NCBI RefSeq assembly: GCF_000739575.1
Contig: NZ_BBJO01000001.1
Location: forward strand, 62,001-126,000
Source: Halobellus rufus
Lineage (GTDB): Archaea > Halobacteriota > Halobacteria > Halobacteriales > Haloferacaceae
Direction of reading: 5' to 3'
Length of the DNA stretch: 64,000 nucleotides
Numbering within the stretch: position 1 is the stretch's first letter; the number at the start of each line of letters is the position of its first letter. This document shows, piece after piece, positions 34,438-41,763 of this stretch. Made by a program: the position numbers and the translations under genes. The notes under the pieces were generated by a model that was not told the DNA's origin, did no database searches, and was given only the letters and a program-made list of their open reading frames with translations.

Positions 34438-36363
34438 ATGCCGCAACACACGAACCCGAAGCCTGCAACGATGGTCGTCCAAAATATCGGTGGAATCGAC
34501 ACGTGTGAAATCGAATTTAACCCAGGTGTTACGGTATGTACCGGGCAGAACGCAACGAATCGCACCTCGCTATTGACTGCAATTGCCGGTGCGCTTGGCG
34601 GTTCAGCTGCCACGCTGAAAAGCGATACCGACGAAGGGCACGTCCGACTGGAGTTCGACGGTGAAACCTACACGCGCCACTACCAGCGAGGATCGGACGG
34701 CTCGGTTATCACTGAGGGTGAGCCATATACCGATGATTCAGAGCTCGTCGATCTGTTCGCATGTCTTCTCGAGGATAATCCAGCACGACGAGCTGTTGAG
34801 CGGGGAGACGATCTCCGTGATGTCCTTATGCGTCCAGTCGATACCGTGTCCATTCAGGAACGCATTCGAGAGTTTGAACGTGAGCGTGCGCAAATCACTG
34901 CCCGACTCGAAGAAATCGAACGCAAACGCAACCACTTACCTGAGTTGGAAACACGACGGACGACTCTCGAAAATGAACTTGAAGCCACCACAGAGGAACT
35001 GAACTCTCTTCGCGAGCGAGTAGCCGACCACGACATCGACGCCGACGAAGCGGGCGCCGCCGAGGATCTCCTGAGCGAGCTGGAGTCGCGTCGCCAGACA
35101 CTCCGACAGACGCGTGACGAGATCGAAACACAGCAATCGACCCTGGAGGCCCTCCACGACGAACGCGAGGAGGTCTCTGACGAACTCGACGACTTGAAAG
35201 ACCAGGACACGGACTGGGAGGACCTTGAGCGAGAACTCAATCAACTCCAGGACCGTGAGCGCGAGCTTCAGGATTCAATCAACGACCTTTCTGCAATCGT
35301 CGAGTTCAACGATGAGCTTCTCAACTCATCCGATGAGCTTGTCGATAAGAATCTCGACGAACAGACCGTCACCGACGAACTCGACCCGATGTCGGCCACG
35401 ATCAAATGCTGGACCTGCGGGAATCACGTAGAACGTCGAGCTATCGATAGCCAGCTGGAGGAACTCCGAACCGTCATTGAGGAGAAGCGGACCGAGCGAC
35501 AGGAAGTACAGGATGAAATCGCTGAGCTTCGTGAGCAACTCAACCGGCTCCAGTCAACTGAACGCCGACGACGTGAATGCGAAGAGCGACTTGACGAGAT
35601 CGAACGGCAGAGACAGCGTCGAGAACAGCGAATCAACGACCTCGAGAAGAAAGCTACTGATCTCCGAGAGACGATTCGTGATCTAGAGGAGGAGGTCAAA
35701 GAGACCGAGGAGTTCCGCGAGAATGAGTTGGTAGAGCAGTATGAGCGGCTCTCCGAGCTTGAATACGAACGGGGACAGATCGAACAGGAACTAAACGACG
35801 TCGAAGACGAAATCCGGGGCATGGAGTCACTGGCAGATGAGCGAGAACAGCTCGAAGCGCAGAAAGCGCAGCTCCAGGAGGAACTCGAATCGCTACGGAC
35901 GCGCATAGAGGACCTCGAACGTGACGCGGTCGAGTCGTTTAATGAACATATGGCCGAGGTGCTGTCCTTGTTGGAGTATCAAAACATCGAGCGGGTTTGG
36001 ATCGAGCGGAAAGTACCGAATGATGAACCTGAGGGAGTATTCGAGCTCCACGTGGTGCGGTCGACTGAGAACGGGACGATGTACGAAGATACGGTCGACC
36101 ATTTAAGTGAAAGCGAACGCGAAGTAATCGGGCTGGTGGTCGCACTCGCGGGCTATCTCGTCCACGAAGTGTATGAAACGGTCCCCGTGATGCTGCTGGA
36201 CTCCTTAGAAGCTATCGACGCTGATCGTATCGCTCGACTCATCGAGTACATCGCTGAGTTCGCATCCTATCTCGTCGTGCATTGCTTGAAGAGGACGCCC
36301 AGGGCCTCAACAACACGTATACCCGACTATCGTCGGATACCATCAGCTCGTAGCAGATTATAG
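34438..36363 (+). CDS. Archaea-specific SMC/Rad50-like ATPase with altered C-terminus
   Basis: The 641-residue protein has an N-terminal P-loop-like GQNATNRTSLLTAI, in which the usual lysine is arginine. Two long coiled coils (about 150-310 and 325-520) flank a CWTCG zinc-hook-like motif near residue 318. A C-terminal ATPase lobe carries HLSESEREV (signature) and VPVMLLDSLEAID (Walker B). At about 36278 the frame is off by one. One added base would restore a tail beginning ALLEEDAQGLNNTYTRL with stop at 36351-36353. As sequenced, the last 28 residues are foreign. ATG 34438 is preferred over TTG 34420. It pairs with the RdfA gene. Confidence 0.8.
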   Translation: MPQHTNPKPATMVVQNIGGIDTCEIEFNPGVTVCTGQNATNRTSLLTAIAGALGGSAATLKSDTDEGHVRLEFDGETYTRHYQRGSDGSVITEGEPYTDDSELVDLFACLLEDNPARRAVERGDDLRDVLMRPVDTVSIQERIREFERERAQITARLEEIERKRNHLPELETRRTTLENELEATTEELNSLRERVADHDIDADEAGAAEDLLSELESRRQTLRQTRDEIETQQSTLEALHDEREEVSDELDDLKDQDTDWEDLERELNQLQDRERELQDSINDLSAIVEFNDELLNSSDELVDKNLDEQTVTDELDPMSATIKCWTCGNHVERRAIDSQLEELRTVIEEKRTERQEVQDEIAELREQLNRLQSTERRRRECEERLDEIERQRQRREQRINDLEKKATDLRETIRDLEEEVKETEEFRENELVEQYERLSELEYERGQIEQELNDVEDEIRGMESLADEREQLEAQKAQLQEELESLRTRIEDLERDAVESFNEHMAEVLSLLEYQNIERVWIERKVPNDEPEGVFELHVVRSTENGTMYEDTVDHLSESEREVIGLVVALAGYLVHEVYETVPVMLLDSLEAIDADRIARLIEYIAEFASYLVVHCLKRTPRASTTRIPDYRRIPSARSRL

Positions 36364-36438
36364 CGAGTGGAACAGAATGAGGAATTTCGGCCGCCTATCT
36401 CCACCACAGATATGTACCGACAGATCAACCCTCTACTT

Positions 36439-36741
36439 ATGAGTCCAACCCAGTTAACCACGATCGCCTTGGTAGTCTCCGGGATCGTAGGAGTAGTGGC
36501 AGTAGGATTATCTCTAATGGCGTATATCCGACTTCGACATACGAGTTACCGCCGGATGCTACACCCCCTTATTGTCGTCACAATTGTTTTTACGGTTGCA
36601 CACGGTCTTGTGTTTCTATTGCCGACCCATCCGCTCGTCGTAGACGTTCTTGAATCGCTTACTGTTACAGGTCTCGCTGTTGGGGTGTTCCGTCTCATTC
36701 AGCTCCATCCGCGGATGAAGAATCCTGTGGGTGATGAGTGA
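36439..36741 (+). CDS. Small membrane protein resembling DUF7521
   Basis: The protein has about 100 residues and three hydrophobic helices: one at the N-terminus (QLTTIALVVSGIVGVVAVGLS), then a basic loop RLRHTSYRRMLHPL, then two more (VVTIVFTVAHGLVFLL and VLESLTVTGLAVGVF). The plan matches the protein at 11449-11727. The ATG at 36439 gives the best match to that start. 36412 is also possible. It overlaps or abuts the next small membrane gene, so both are likely co-transcribed. Confidence 0.6.
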   Translation: MSPTQLTTIALVVSGIVGVVAVGLSLMAYIRLRHTSYRRMLHPLIVVTIVFTVAHGLVFLLPTHPLVVDVLESLTVTGLAVGVFRLIQLHPRMKNPVGDE

Positions 36742-36743
36742 CG

Positions 36744-37061
36744 ATGATTCTAGGGCTTATAGAACTTTATAAAGGCATCCTCGGGGTTGGAGTGATTGCA
36801 GGAATCGCCTTTCTACTCTACTCGAATGATTTCGTCGTAATTCACCGCCGCTTCTTAGGGCTCGTTGCTATCGGAACTGGCACAACTATTGTCAGCAGAC
36901 TACTCTTTATAGTTTATTGGCCGAAAGGTAGCCATTGGTCAACAGCCATCCTATTTGCTCACCTCGTGTTCATACTCTTCATAGTGGCCGGACTCTATTC
37001 GCTTGTTACCGACTATCCGGTGCAAAATGAAGAACGACGTGGGAGGCTTTTCTATCGATGA
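36744..37061 (+). CDS. Small membrane protein, partner of the preceding gene
   Basis: The protein has about 105 residues with three hydrophobic helices (about 8-26, 40-58, 70-90) and basic loops (VVIHRRFLG). A GTG at 36738 overlaps the previous stop and is an alternative start. I recognise no family. The gene follows its neighbour without a gap, so both proteins may act together in the membrane. Confidence 0.55.
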   Translation: MILGLIELYKGILGVGVIAGIAFLLYSNDFVVIHRRFLGLVAIGTGTTIVSRLLFIVYWPKGSHWSTAILFAHLVFILFIVAGLYSLVTDYPVQNEERRGRLFYR

Positions 37062-37452
37062 TCATTTTGAGATTTTCTCCTAGAAACCGTGAGTAAACGG
37101 TCCTGTCGGTACGTCAAGCGGGGCAATAACAGGAGATCGTCCATTGCTCAAAATTCCACGATGACTCCAAATCATTTGTGGACCGTCCCAAGGTATAGTC
37201 TAGTGGCATCAGATCAAATCACGTGTTAAACTCTATAGTGGATTCCCAGAATGTAGGAATTCCCCAAACACGTTCATCGTGAAGAACTGAATACCGATAC
37301 TGAGTGGCCCATGGTCAGTGATACTCATGAACAAATAAAAGAATGCCACAGTCGACCTGATAATGAAGCGGTAATAAATATGTTTGTCAAAGATGTAGTG
37401 ATGGATTCATCTTCGTATTTCCAGGCTCTAAGTGAGATACCAGGTGGTTTGT
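37062..37452. other. Gap of about 390 bases with a motif shared with the tfb upstream region
   Basis: No gene is supported. At 37240-37273 lies GGATTCCCA, 7 bases, GGAATTC, then CCAAACACGTTCA, a diverged copy of the block at 13570-13606. It is about 180 bp upstream of a regulator gene. The stretch downstream to 37430 is AT-rich and may hold the promoter. Confidence 0.4.
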
Positions 37453-37761
37453 GTGATTGACCGAGTGGAAAAAGAGATCGATATGCTCACCCGTCATTTT
37501 CAGATTCTCCAGCTTGTCATCCAACACGAACCGATTGGGATTGTGAAGTTATCTCAGCATACTGGATATCCTCATCACAAAGTTCGATATTCCCTTCGTG
37601 TACTCGAGGAGGAGTCAATCATCGAACCGTCTCAGGAGGGCGCAGTGACGACCGATAAAACACATAAATTCGTCAACGCCCATGTAGATGTTATTGATGA
37701 GATTATCGAGAAGTTGGAAGCAATGGAGTTGGATGACACGGCAGAACTGAAGGAAGGCTGA
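37453..37761 (+). CDS. Winged-helix transcriptional regulator
   Basis: The protein has about 102 residues with the typical haloarchaeal pattern RVEKEIDMLTRHFQILQLVIQHEPIGIVKLSQHTGYPHHKVRYSLRVLEEESIIEPSQEGAVTT. The recognition helix is HHKVRYSLRVL. A C-terminal helix (VDVIDEIIEKLEAME) may dimerise. The GTG at 37453 fits the family start, while an in-frame GTG at 37432 would add seven residues. It stands alone. The target is unknown. Confidence 0.72.
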   Translation: MIDRVEKEIDMLTRHFQILQLVIQHEPIGIVKLSQHTGYPHHKVRYSLRVLEEESIIEPSQEGAVTTDKTHKFVNAHVDVIDEIIEKLEAMELDDTAELKEG

Positions 37762-38135
37762 GAAAAATCCAAGCTATGAGCCATTTGTCGCCAGCCTAGG
37801 CAGGTTGTACGTCCCGTGAGTTAAGAACGGAATAGTCAGATTGGTCGTAGATTCGTAGATCCCGTCAAGCTCTAGTGGACGAGATCAATGATTTACCCAA
37901 TTCTGGGTAGACTGTTTTCCGAGACAAGAGTAGTGAAAGAACATATAGTTTGAAGGAATATATCTAAGGTTTTGCCTATCTAATACAAATGATCAGCCGA
38001 TTCATTGTCTGGGAGATGCCCCTCACGGAGTGAGGGCAATTTTTCGCTCTACGGGACTGGATACTACTTGCATCTCCTCAACAGCAGGAGTAAGGCCTTT
38101 CCAAGTCTAAACCGAAGTAGAGATGGGTCGATAGC
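37762..38135. other. 374-base gap with a terminator-like hairpin
   Basis: No gene seen. The hairpin at 38017-38038 with a following T-run (separate entry) is the only structure. A further stretch with AGATGGG before the GTG start at 38136 may be the leader of the ZIP gene. Confidence 0.35.
38017..38045 (+). terminator. Hairpin TGCCCCTCAC-GGA-GTGAGGGCA followed by T-run
   Basis: Arms of 9-10 bp with a 3-base loop are followed by ATTTTT. This looks like an intrinsic-type terminator on the plus strand. It is 255 bases after the last plus-strand gene, so the transcript it would end is unclear. It could also be the end structure of a lost mobile element. Confidence 0.4.
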
Positions 38136-38870
38136 GTGGCCACCAGCTATCTGACAGCACTCCTATTGAGTTCGATGCCGGCCATTGGGAACATCTCCGG
38201 TGGGCTCGTCGCCGAACGGTTCGAGATCTCCGGCGATACACTCAGCTTAGCACTCCACGTTGCGGCGGGCATTATCCTCGCTGTCGTCGGTATCGAGTTG
38301 CTTCCGACGACGCTCGAAGCTGACCCGCCGTGGTTCGTGCTCGTCGTTTTCCTCGCGGGAGGATTCTTCTCGATCGGTCTCGACAGTCTCACAGACTTCA
38401 TCGCCGCTCGAACCGGCGGGGGACGTACAGAGTCAGGTGCTTGGGGTATTTTCGCCGGCGTCGCCGTCGATCTCTTTAGCGACGGCGTGATGATCGGAGC
38501 CGGGTCGACGATTTCGCTAGGTCTTGGACTCCTCCTCGCACTCGGTCAGGTTCCTGCCGACATTCCCGAGGGCTTCGCCACGATTGCCACCTTCAAATCG
38601 AAGGGCGTTCCGCGCCGAACACGACTCCTGTTGTCCCTCTCGTTCGCACTTCCAATCTTTCTCGGTGTCACGGTCGGATACTGGCTCGTCCGTGGTCAAC
38701 CTGCGATCGTCAAGTTCGGGCTGCTCGCCTTTACAGCCGGAATCCTGCTCACGGTTGCCGTCGAGGAGATCATTCCCGAAGCACACAAGGAAGGTGAGGC
38801 CCGGCTGGCTGCCGTCGCACTCGTGGGAGGATTCGCCCTGTTTACGTTCATCTCTATCTATTTGGGGTAG
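38136..38870 (+). CDS. ZIP family divalent metal transporter
   Basis: The 244-residue protein has about eight helices. HVAAGIILAVVGIELLP and DIPEGFATIATFKSKG (helix IV-like) and VEEIIPEAHKEGE (helix V-like) carry the acidic and histidine residues expected to bind the metal. DLFSDGVMIG is another family stretch. ZIP proteins bring Zn2+, Fe2+ or Mn2+ into the cytoplasm. A GTG start fits the first helix. It is isolated and convergent with the CaCA gene. Confidence 0.78.
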   Translation: MATSYLTALLLSSMPAIGNISGGLVAERFEISGDTLSLALHVAAGIILAVVGIELLPTTLEADPPWFVLVVFLAGGFFSIGLDSLTDFIAARTGGGRTESGAWGIFAGVAVDLFSDGVMIGAGSTISLGLGLLLALGQVPADIPEGFATIATFKSKGVPRRTRLLLSLSFALPIFLGVTVGYWLVRGQPAIVKFGLLAFTAGILLTVAVEEIIPEAHKEGEARLAAVALVGGFALFTFISIYLG

Positions 38871-38973
38871 TTTCGACCTTCACTTTCTTCAGACATTTAC
38901 GAAATTCTATTTCAGAGATGCGTTTTCCCGCTCTACTTGTCTTCGATACTCCCCATACATGAAAGGTACCCAT

Positions 38974-40047
38974 TCAGAGTATGTTGAGTACACTGAAGGC
39001 CATTACACCAACATACACAACGTAGAGACCGTCGAACAGCAGGACTTGCAATCGCGTGAACCCGTGTTCAGCCGCTCCCCAGTGGGTCAGTCCCGCGTAC
39101 ACGGCCGGCATCAGCGCCACGAATAGCAGATTCACCCAATAGAGTTGAAAATCCTCGATCGGAACCGTGACGAGTGCGAGCGGCACGAACGCTACGGTCA
39201 TCGTGACAGCGTTGTCACCGATAACGCTCGTCGTTCCGGCGGTGACCTGACCGCTTCTGACGACGCTCCACGTCGCGAACATCTCGGGGATCGCTGTTAC
39301 GATCGCCGTCACGAATAACCCGCCCACGAGCCTCGAAATCCCGAGGGCAGCCACGATGTTCTCCGTCGAGAGAACGATACCGTACGCTCCCGACGCAAGG
39401 ACGACCAGCCCGGCACCGGCAAGGCCGAGTTCTTTCTTGGCCCACTGCACGTCCTCCGACTCGGAGCGACCCCTGAAGAACGCCTGGCCCAGATATGCGA
39501 GGTAGGCTGCCCCCATAATCCACCCATCGATGGGCTGGAGTCCCCGCCCGGATTCCGGCAGCGTGAGGACGGCGACCAGACCAAGGATGCCGAGATACGG
39601 CAGTATCAGGACGGTAACGGCCTCCTTCTGAATCCGAAGGAGATTCTCCTGGCGGTGGCGACCGTGCGTCGCTGTTTGGCCGCCAGACGACGTGCTCCCC
39701 TGCCCACCGTCGCGACGCGTATCTTGCCCCTCCGTTCCGCCGCCGAGGTCTCGCTTCCGCGAGGCGACGTAGGCGATTGTCACGATGAGTGGAATGGAGA
39801 CGATGTTCGACCCGAGCATCATTCCCAGCCCGATGTCGGAGACACCGCGATAGGCACTCGTGACGTTGATGCCGATTTCGGAGCCGGCGGCAGCGATCCC
39901 GACGAGGGCACCACCTGCGACCGCGGTCAATCCCAACTGTCGGCGGAGCTTCTTAATTGGATGCGAAAGTTGTTCGGCACCCCAGTGAGCAGCGAAGACC
40001 CCGACGACCAGAATGACCGCCCACAGCCACGGACTCAGCTGGACCAT
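38974..40047 (-). CDS. CaCA family cation exchanger, second copy
   Basis: The 357-residue protein is a diverged paralogue of 5149-6198. It has GIAAAGSEIGINVTSAYRGVSDIGLGMMLGSNIVSIPL (alpha-1) and TAIVTAIPEMFATWSVVRSGQVTAG with VIGDNAVT (alpha-2). In alpha-1 the motif is GSEIG rather than SPE. The hydrophilic centre has a Gly/Ser/His-rich insert (about residues 100-130). ATG at 40047 (MVQLSPWLWAV) directly precedes the first helix. An upstream frame to 40158 adds a non-conserved leader. Confidence 0.8.
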   Translation of the reverse strand: MVQLSPWLWAVILVVGVFAAHWGAEQLSHPIKKLRRQLGLTAVAGGALVGIAAAGSEIGINVTSAYRGVSDIGLGMMLGSNIVSIPLIVTIAYVASRKRDLGGGTEGQDTRRDGGQGSTSSGGQTATHGRHRQENLLRIQKEAVTVLILPYLGILGLVAVLTLPESGRGLQPIDGWIMGAAYLAYLGQAFFRGRSESEDVQWAKKELGLAGAGLVVLASGAYGIVLSTENIVAALGISRLVGGLFVTAIVTAIPEMFATWSVVRSGQVTAGTTSVIGDNAVTMTVAFVPLALVTVPIEDFQLYWVNLLFVALMPAVYAGLTHWGAAEHGFTRLQVLLFDGLYVVYVGVMAFSVLNIL

Positions 40048-40256
40048 ACCTGTCGAACGGAGATACGTGCCGGGGATCCATAGTAGGTGGGTCGGACTAG
40101 TGGTAGAACGTGACGACGGTATAGCATCCGGTGGCGTATGTTTCTCATGGGGCTCCACAGAAGTGGCACACCGTCGTCTATGGGGTGACGCATATCTCTC
40201 CGAGTGGCTCTCTCGAATCAGTCAGGTAGAAGTGGCTCCCTGTCCAAGACCGAATA

Positions 40257-41471
40257 ATGTCACCGGAAGAGCCTCAACCACGGGAGGGTTCCTCCCGTGG
40301 ACAGACCCCTCAAATCGGAGGGTCTGTTCGGCCACTCTCTATACTTCTCGCAGCGATTGTTACGCTCACTCAGATTCCCGTCGCATCCGCCCACGGTACA
40401 ACCGGAAGCGGTGGACTCTCGCAAGGACACGGACTCATCTTGGCACTGGTCGGTGCCGCCATCCTCGGCGGGTTTATCCTTCTCAAACGGACAGATCGTA
40501 TCACGCCGACAACCGCTCTGTACGGCGTATTCGTCGGGATAGCTATCACTGCGCTTGGAGCCGTTCTCTTCGAGGGGCTCTCCCCGGATCCGACGTACAC
40601 TGCGAGTTCGATGCCGTTCCCCCGAGCGTGGTATCAGCCACTGGCCCTGCTGAGTGGCTTGGGCATCATGGTCGCGAGCTTCGTCATTGGGTGGCTGCGC
40701 TGGCCATCCCGCCCACGGTACACGTTCCTCGGCATCCTCATGGGATTGTGGATCTCGTACCCCTACCTTCTCCCAGAATTGGCAAGGGATACACATCCAC
40801 TTGGGTACGCTATCGTCCTCGGCACGCCAATTCTGATCGGCTATGTCATCTGGAAGGACGCAGGGGGTGTCATTCGCGCAGTCATGCGTGATCCAGTTGC
40901 ACGTCGCTTCGGCATCGGCGTCAGTGTCGTATTAGCGCTCTTTTTTGTTACCGTGACGGGCTACCTCTCGTTTTTCCCCGAAGAAGGCTTCCCCGAGGAG
41001 GTGACGGTCGTCGTTCTGCCCGCAATCTATCAGCTGGTATCGTGGCCCACCCTCGAAATCGCGATTCCGCATCTCCCGTTCGTACACATCCCGTTCTTCC
41101 TGGCCCTGTCACCTGGCCAGGTCATCGTCGTCGGGATGCTGAGCGCTCTCATCGGGTTGAACGCCGCTCTCATCGCCCGTCACTGGCGCGTCGAGGAACG
41201 AGCCGGTATGACCGAAGGGACCGCCGGGAGTGCTGCAATCGTCGGGACGTGTACCTGTGGGTGCTGCGGGCCACTCGTCGCGAAGATCGCGGTGCTCGCT
41301 GCCGGGCCATCGATTGCTGCCCCGCTCTACTGGGTATTCGTCGATTCGGCCTCGCCGCTCAGTGCGGTATTCATCGTCGGGAGCCTGCTTCTGTTTACTG
41401 GCAGTCTGCTCTACTCGGTCCAAGCAGCCCGACAGCCCGATCGATCGGCTGCCATTATCCCGGCCGACTGA
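40257..41471 (+). CDS. Membrane protein with a CTCGCC cysteine cluster, unknown function
   Basis: The 404-residue protein has a charged N-terminus of about 25 residues, then a signal-like helix ending VASAHG. About nine more helices follow. Near residue 325 lies GTCTCGCCGPLVAK, four cysteines that could bind copper or another metal. It is followed by two helices. No start codon exists between 40257 and the signal helix, so 40257 is required, though two hairpins are then inside the coding region. It lies next to a P1B-ATPase gene (convergent), which suggests a metal or oxidase maturation role. I do not recognise a named family. Confidence 0.6.
   Translation: MSPEEPQPREGSSRGQTPQIGGSVRPLSILLAAIVTLTQIPVASAHGTTGSGGLSQGHGLILALVGAAILGGFILLKRTDRITPTTALYGVFVGIAITALGAVLFEGLSPDPTYTASSMPFPRAWYQPLALLSGLGIMVASFVIGWLRWPSRPRYTFLGILMGLWISYPYLLPELARDTHPLGYAIVLGTPILIGYVIWKDAGGVIRAVMRDPVARRFGIGVSVVLALFFVTVTGYLSFFPEEGFPEEVTVVVLPAIYQLVSWPTLEIAIPHLPFVHIPFFLALSPGQVIVVGMLSALIGLNAALIARHWRVEERAGMTEGTAGSAAIVGTCTCGCCGPLVAKIAVLAAGPSIAAPLYWVFVDSASPLSAVFIVGSLLLFTGSLLYSVQAARQPDRSAAIIPAD
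40278..40326 (+). promoter_or_regulatory. Two adjacent hairpins at the beginning of the cysteine-cluster gene
   Basis: CCACGGGAGG-GTT-CCTCCCGTGG (40278-40300) is a perfect 10-bp hairpin. One base later CAGACCC...GGGTCTG (40302-40326) forms a second one with a small bulge. Both lie 21-70 bases after the start codon. They could control translation or be the ends of a lost element captured in the frame. Confidence 0.45.
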
Positions 41472-41542
41472 AATGCCGGATCTGCCGTGAGAACGCGGTT
41501 TGAACGAACGTCTCAAGATGGGAAGGGAAGAGTCGACAGTAC

Positions 41543-41701
41543 GTGTTTTTGGGACTAGTAGCCGTACTGATCGTTGTCGGAACCCTCGGAACCGGCTTCC
41601 TCCCGTTGACGCCGTTCTGCCAAGTCGTCTCTGGAGGCATCATCGTCGCGGGCTTTGCGGTCGGGCACACGGGCCTCCGTGCCTTCGAATTTCTCGAATA
41701 A
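41543..41701 (+). CDS. Possible 52-residue membrane protein
   Basis: From a GTG at 41543 the frame reads VFLGLVAVLIVVGTLGTG and continues with a second hydrophobic stretch (VVSGGIIVAGFAVG) to TAA at 41699-41701. It lies 71 bases after the cysteine-cluster gene on the same strand and before the convergent P1B-ATPase. Codon use fits. No family is recognised. The start is uncertain because the upstream frame is open to 41504. Confidence 0.45.
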   Translation: MFLGLVAVLIVVGTLGTGFLPLTPFCQVVSGGIIVAGFAVGHTGLRAFEFLE

Positions 41702-41763
41702 ACCACGAAGGCCGTCTTCATCCGGCCACAGCAGGTATCTGCCGCTTCGCGGGGTTAGAGCCG

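Noticed and set aside
35225-35906. Serine/arginine-rich frames in other phases of the SMC-like gene
   Set aside because: Repetitive coiled-coil DNA gives long shadow frames. The plus frame has the ATPase motifs.
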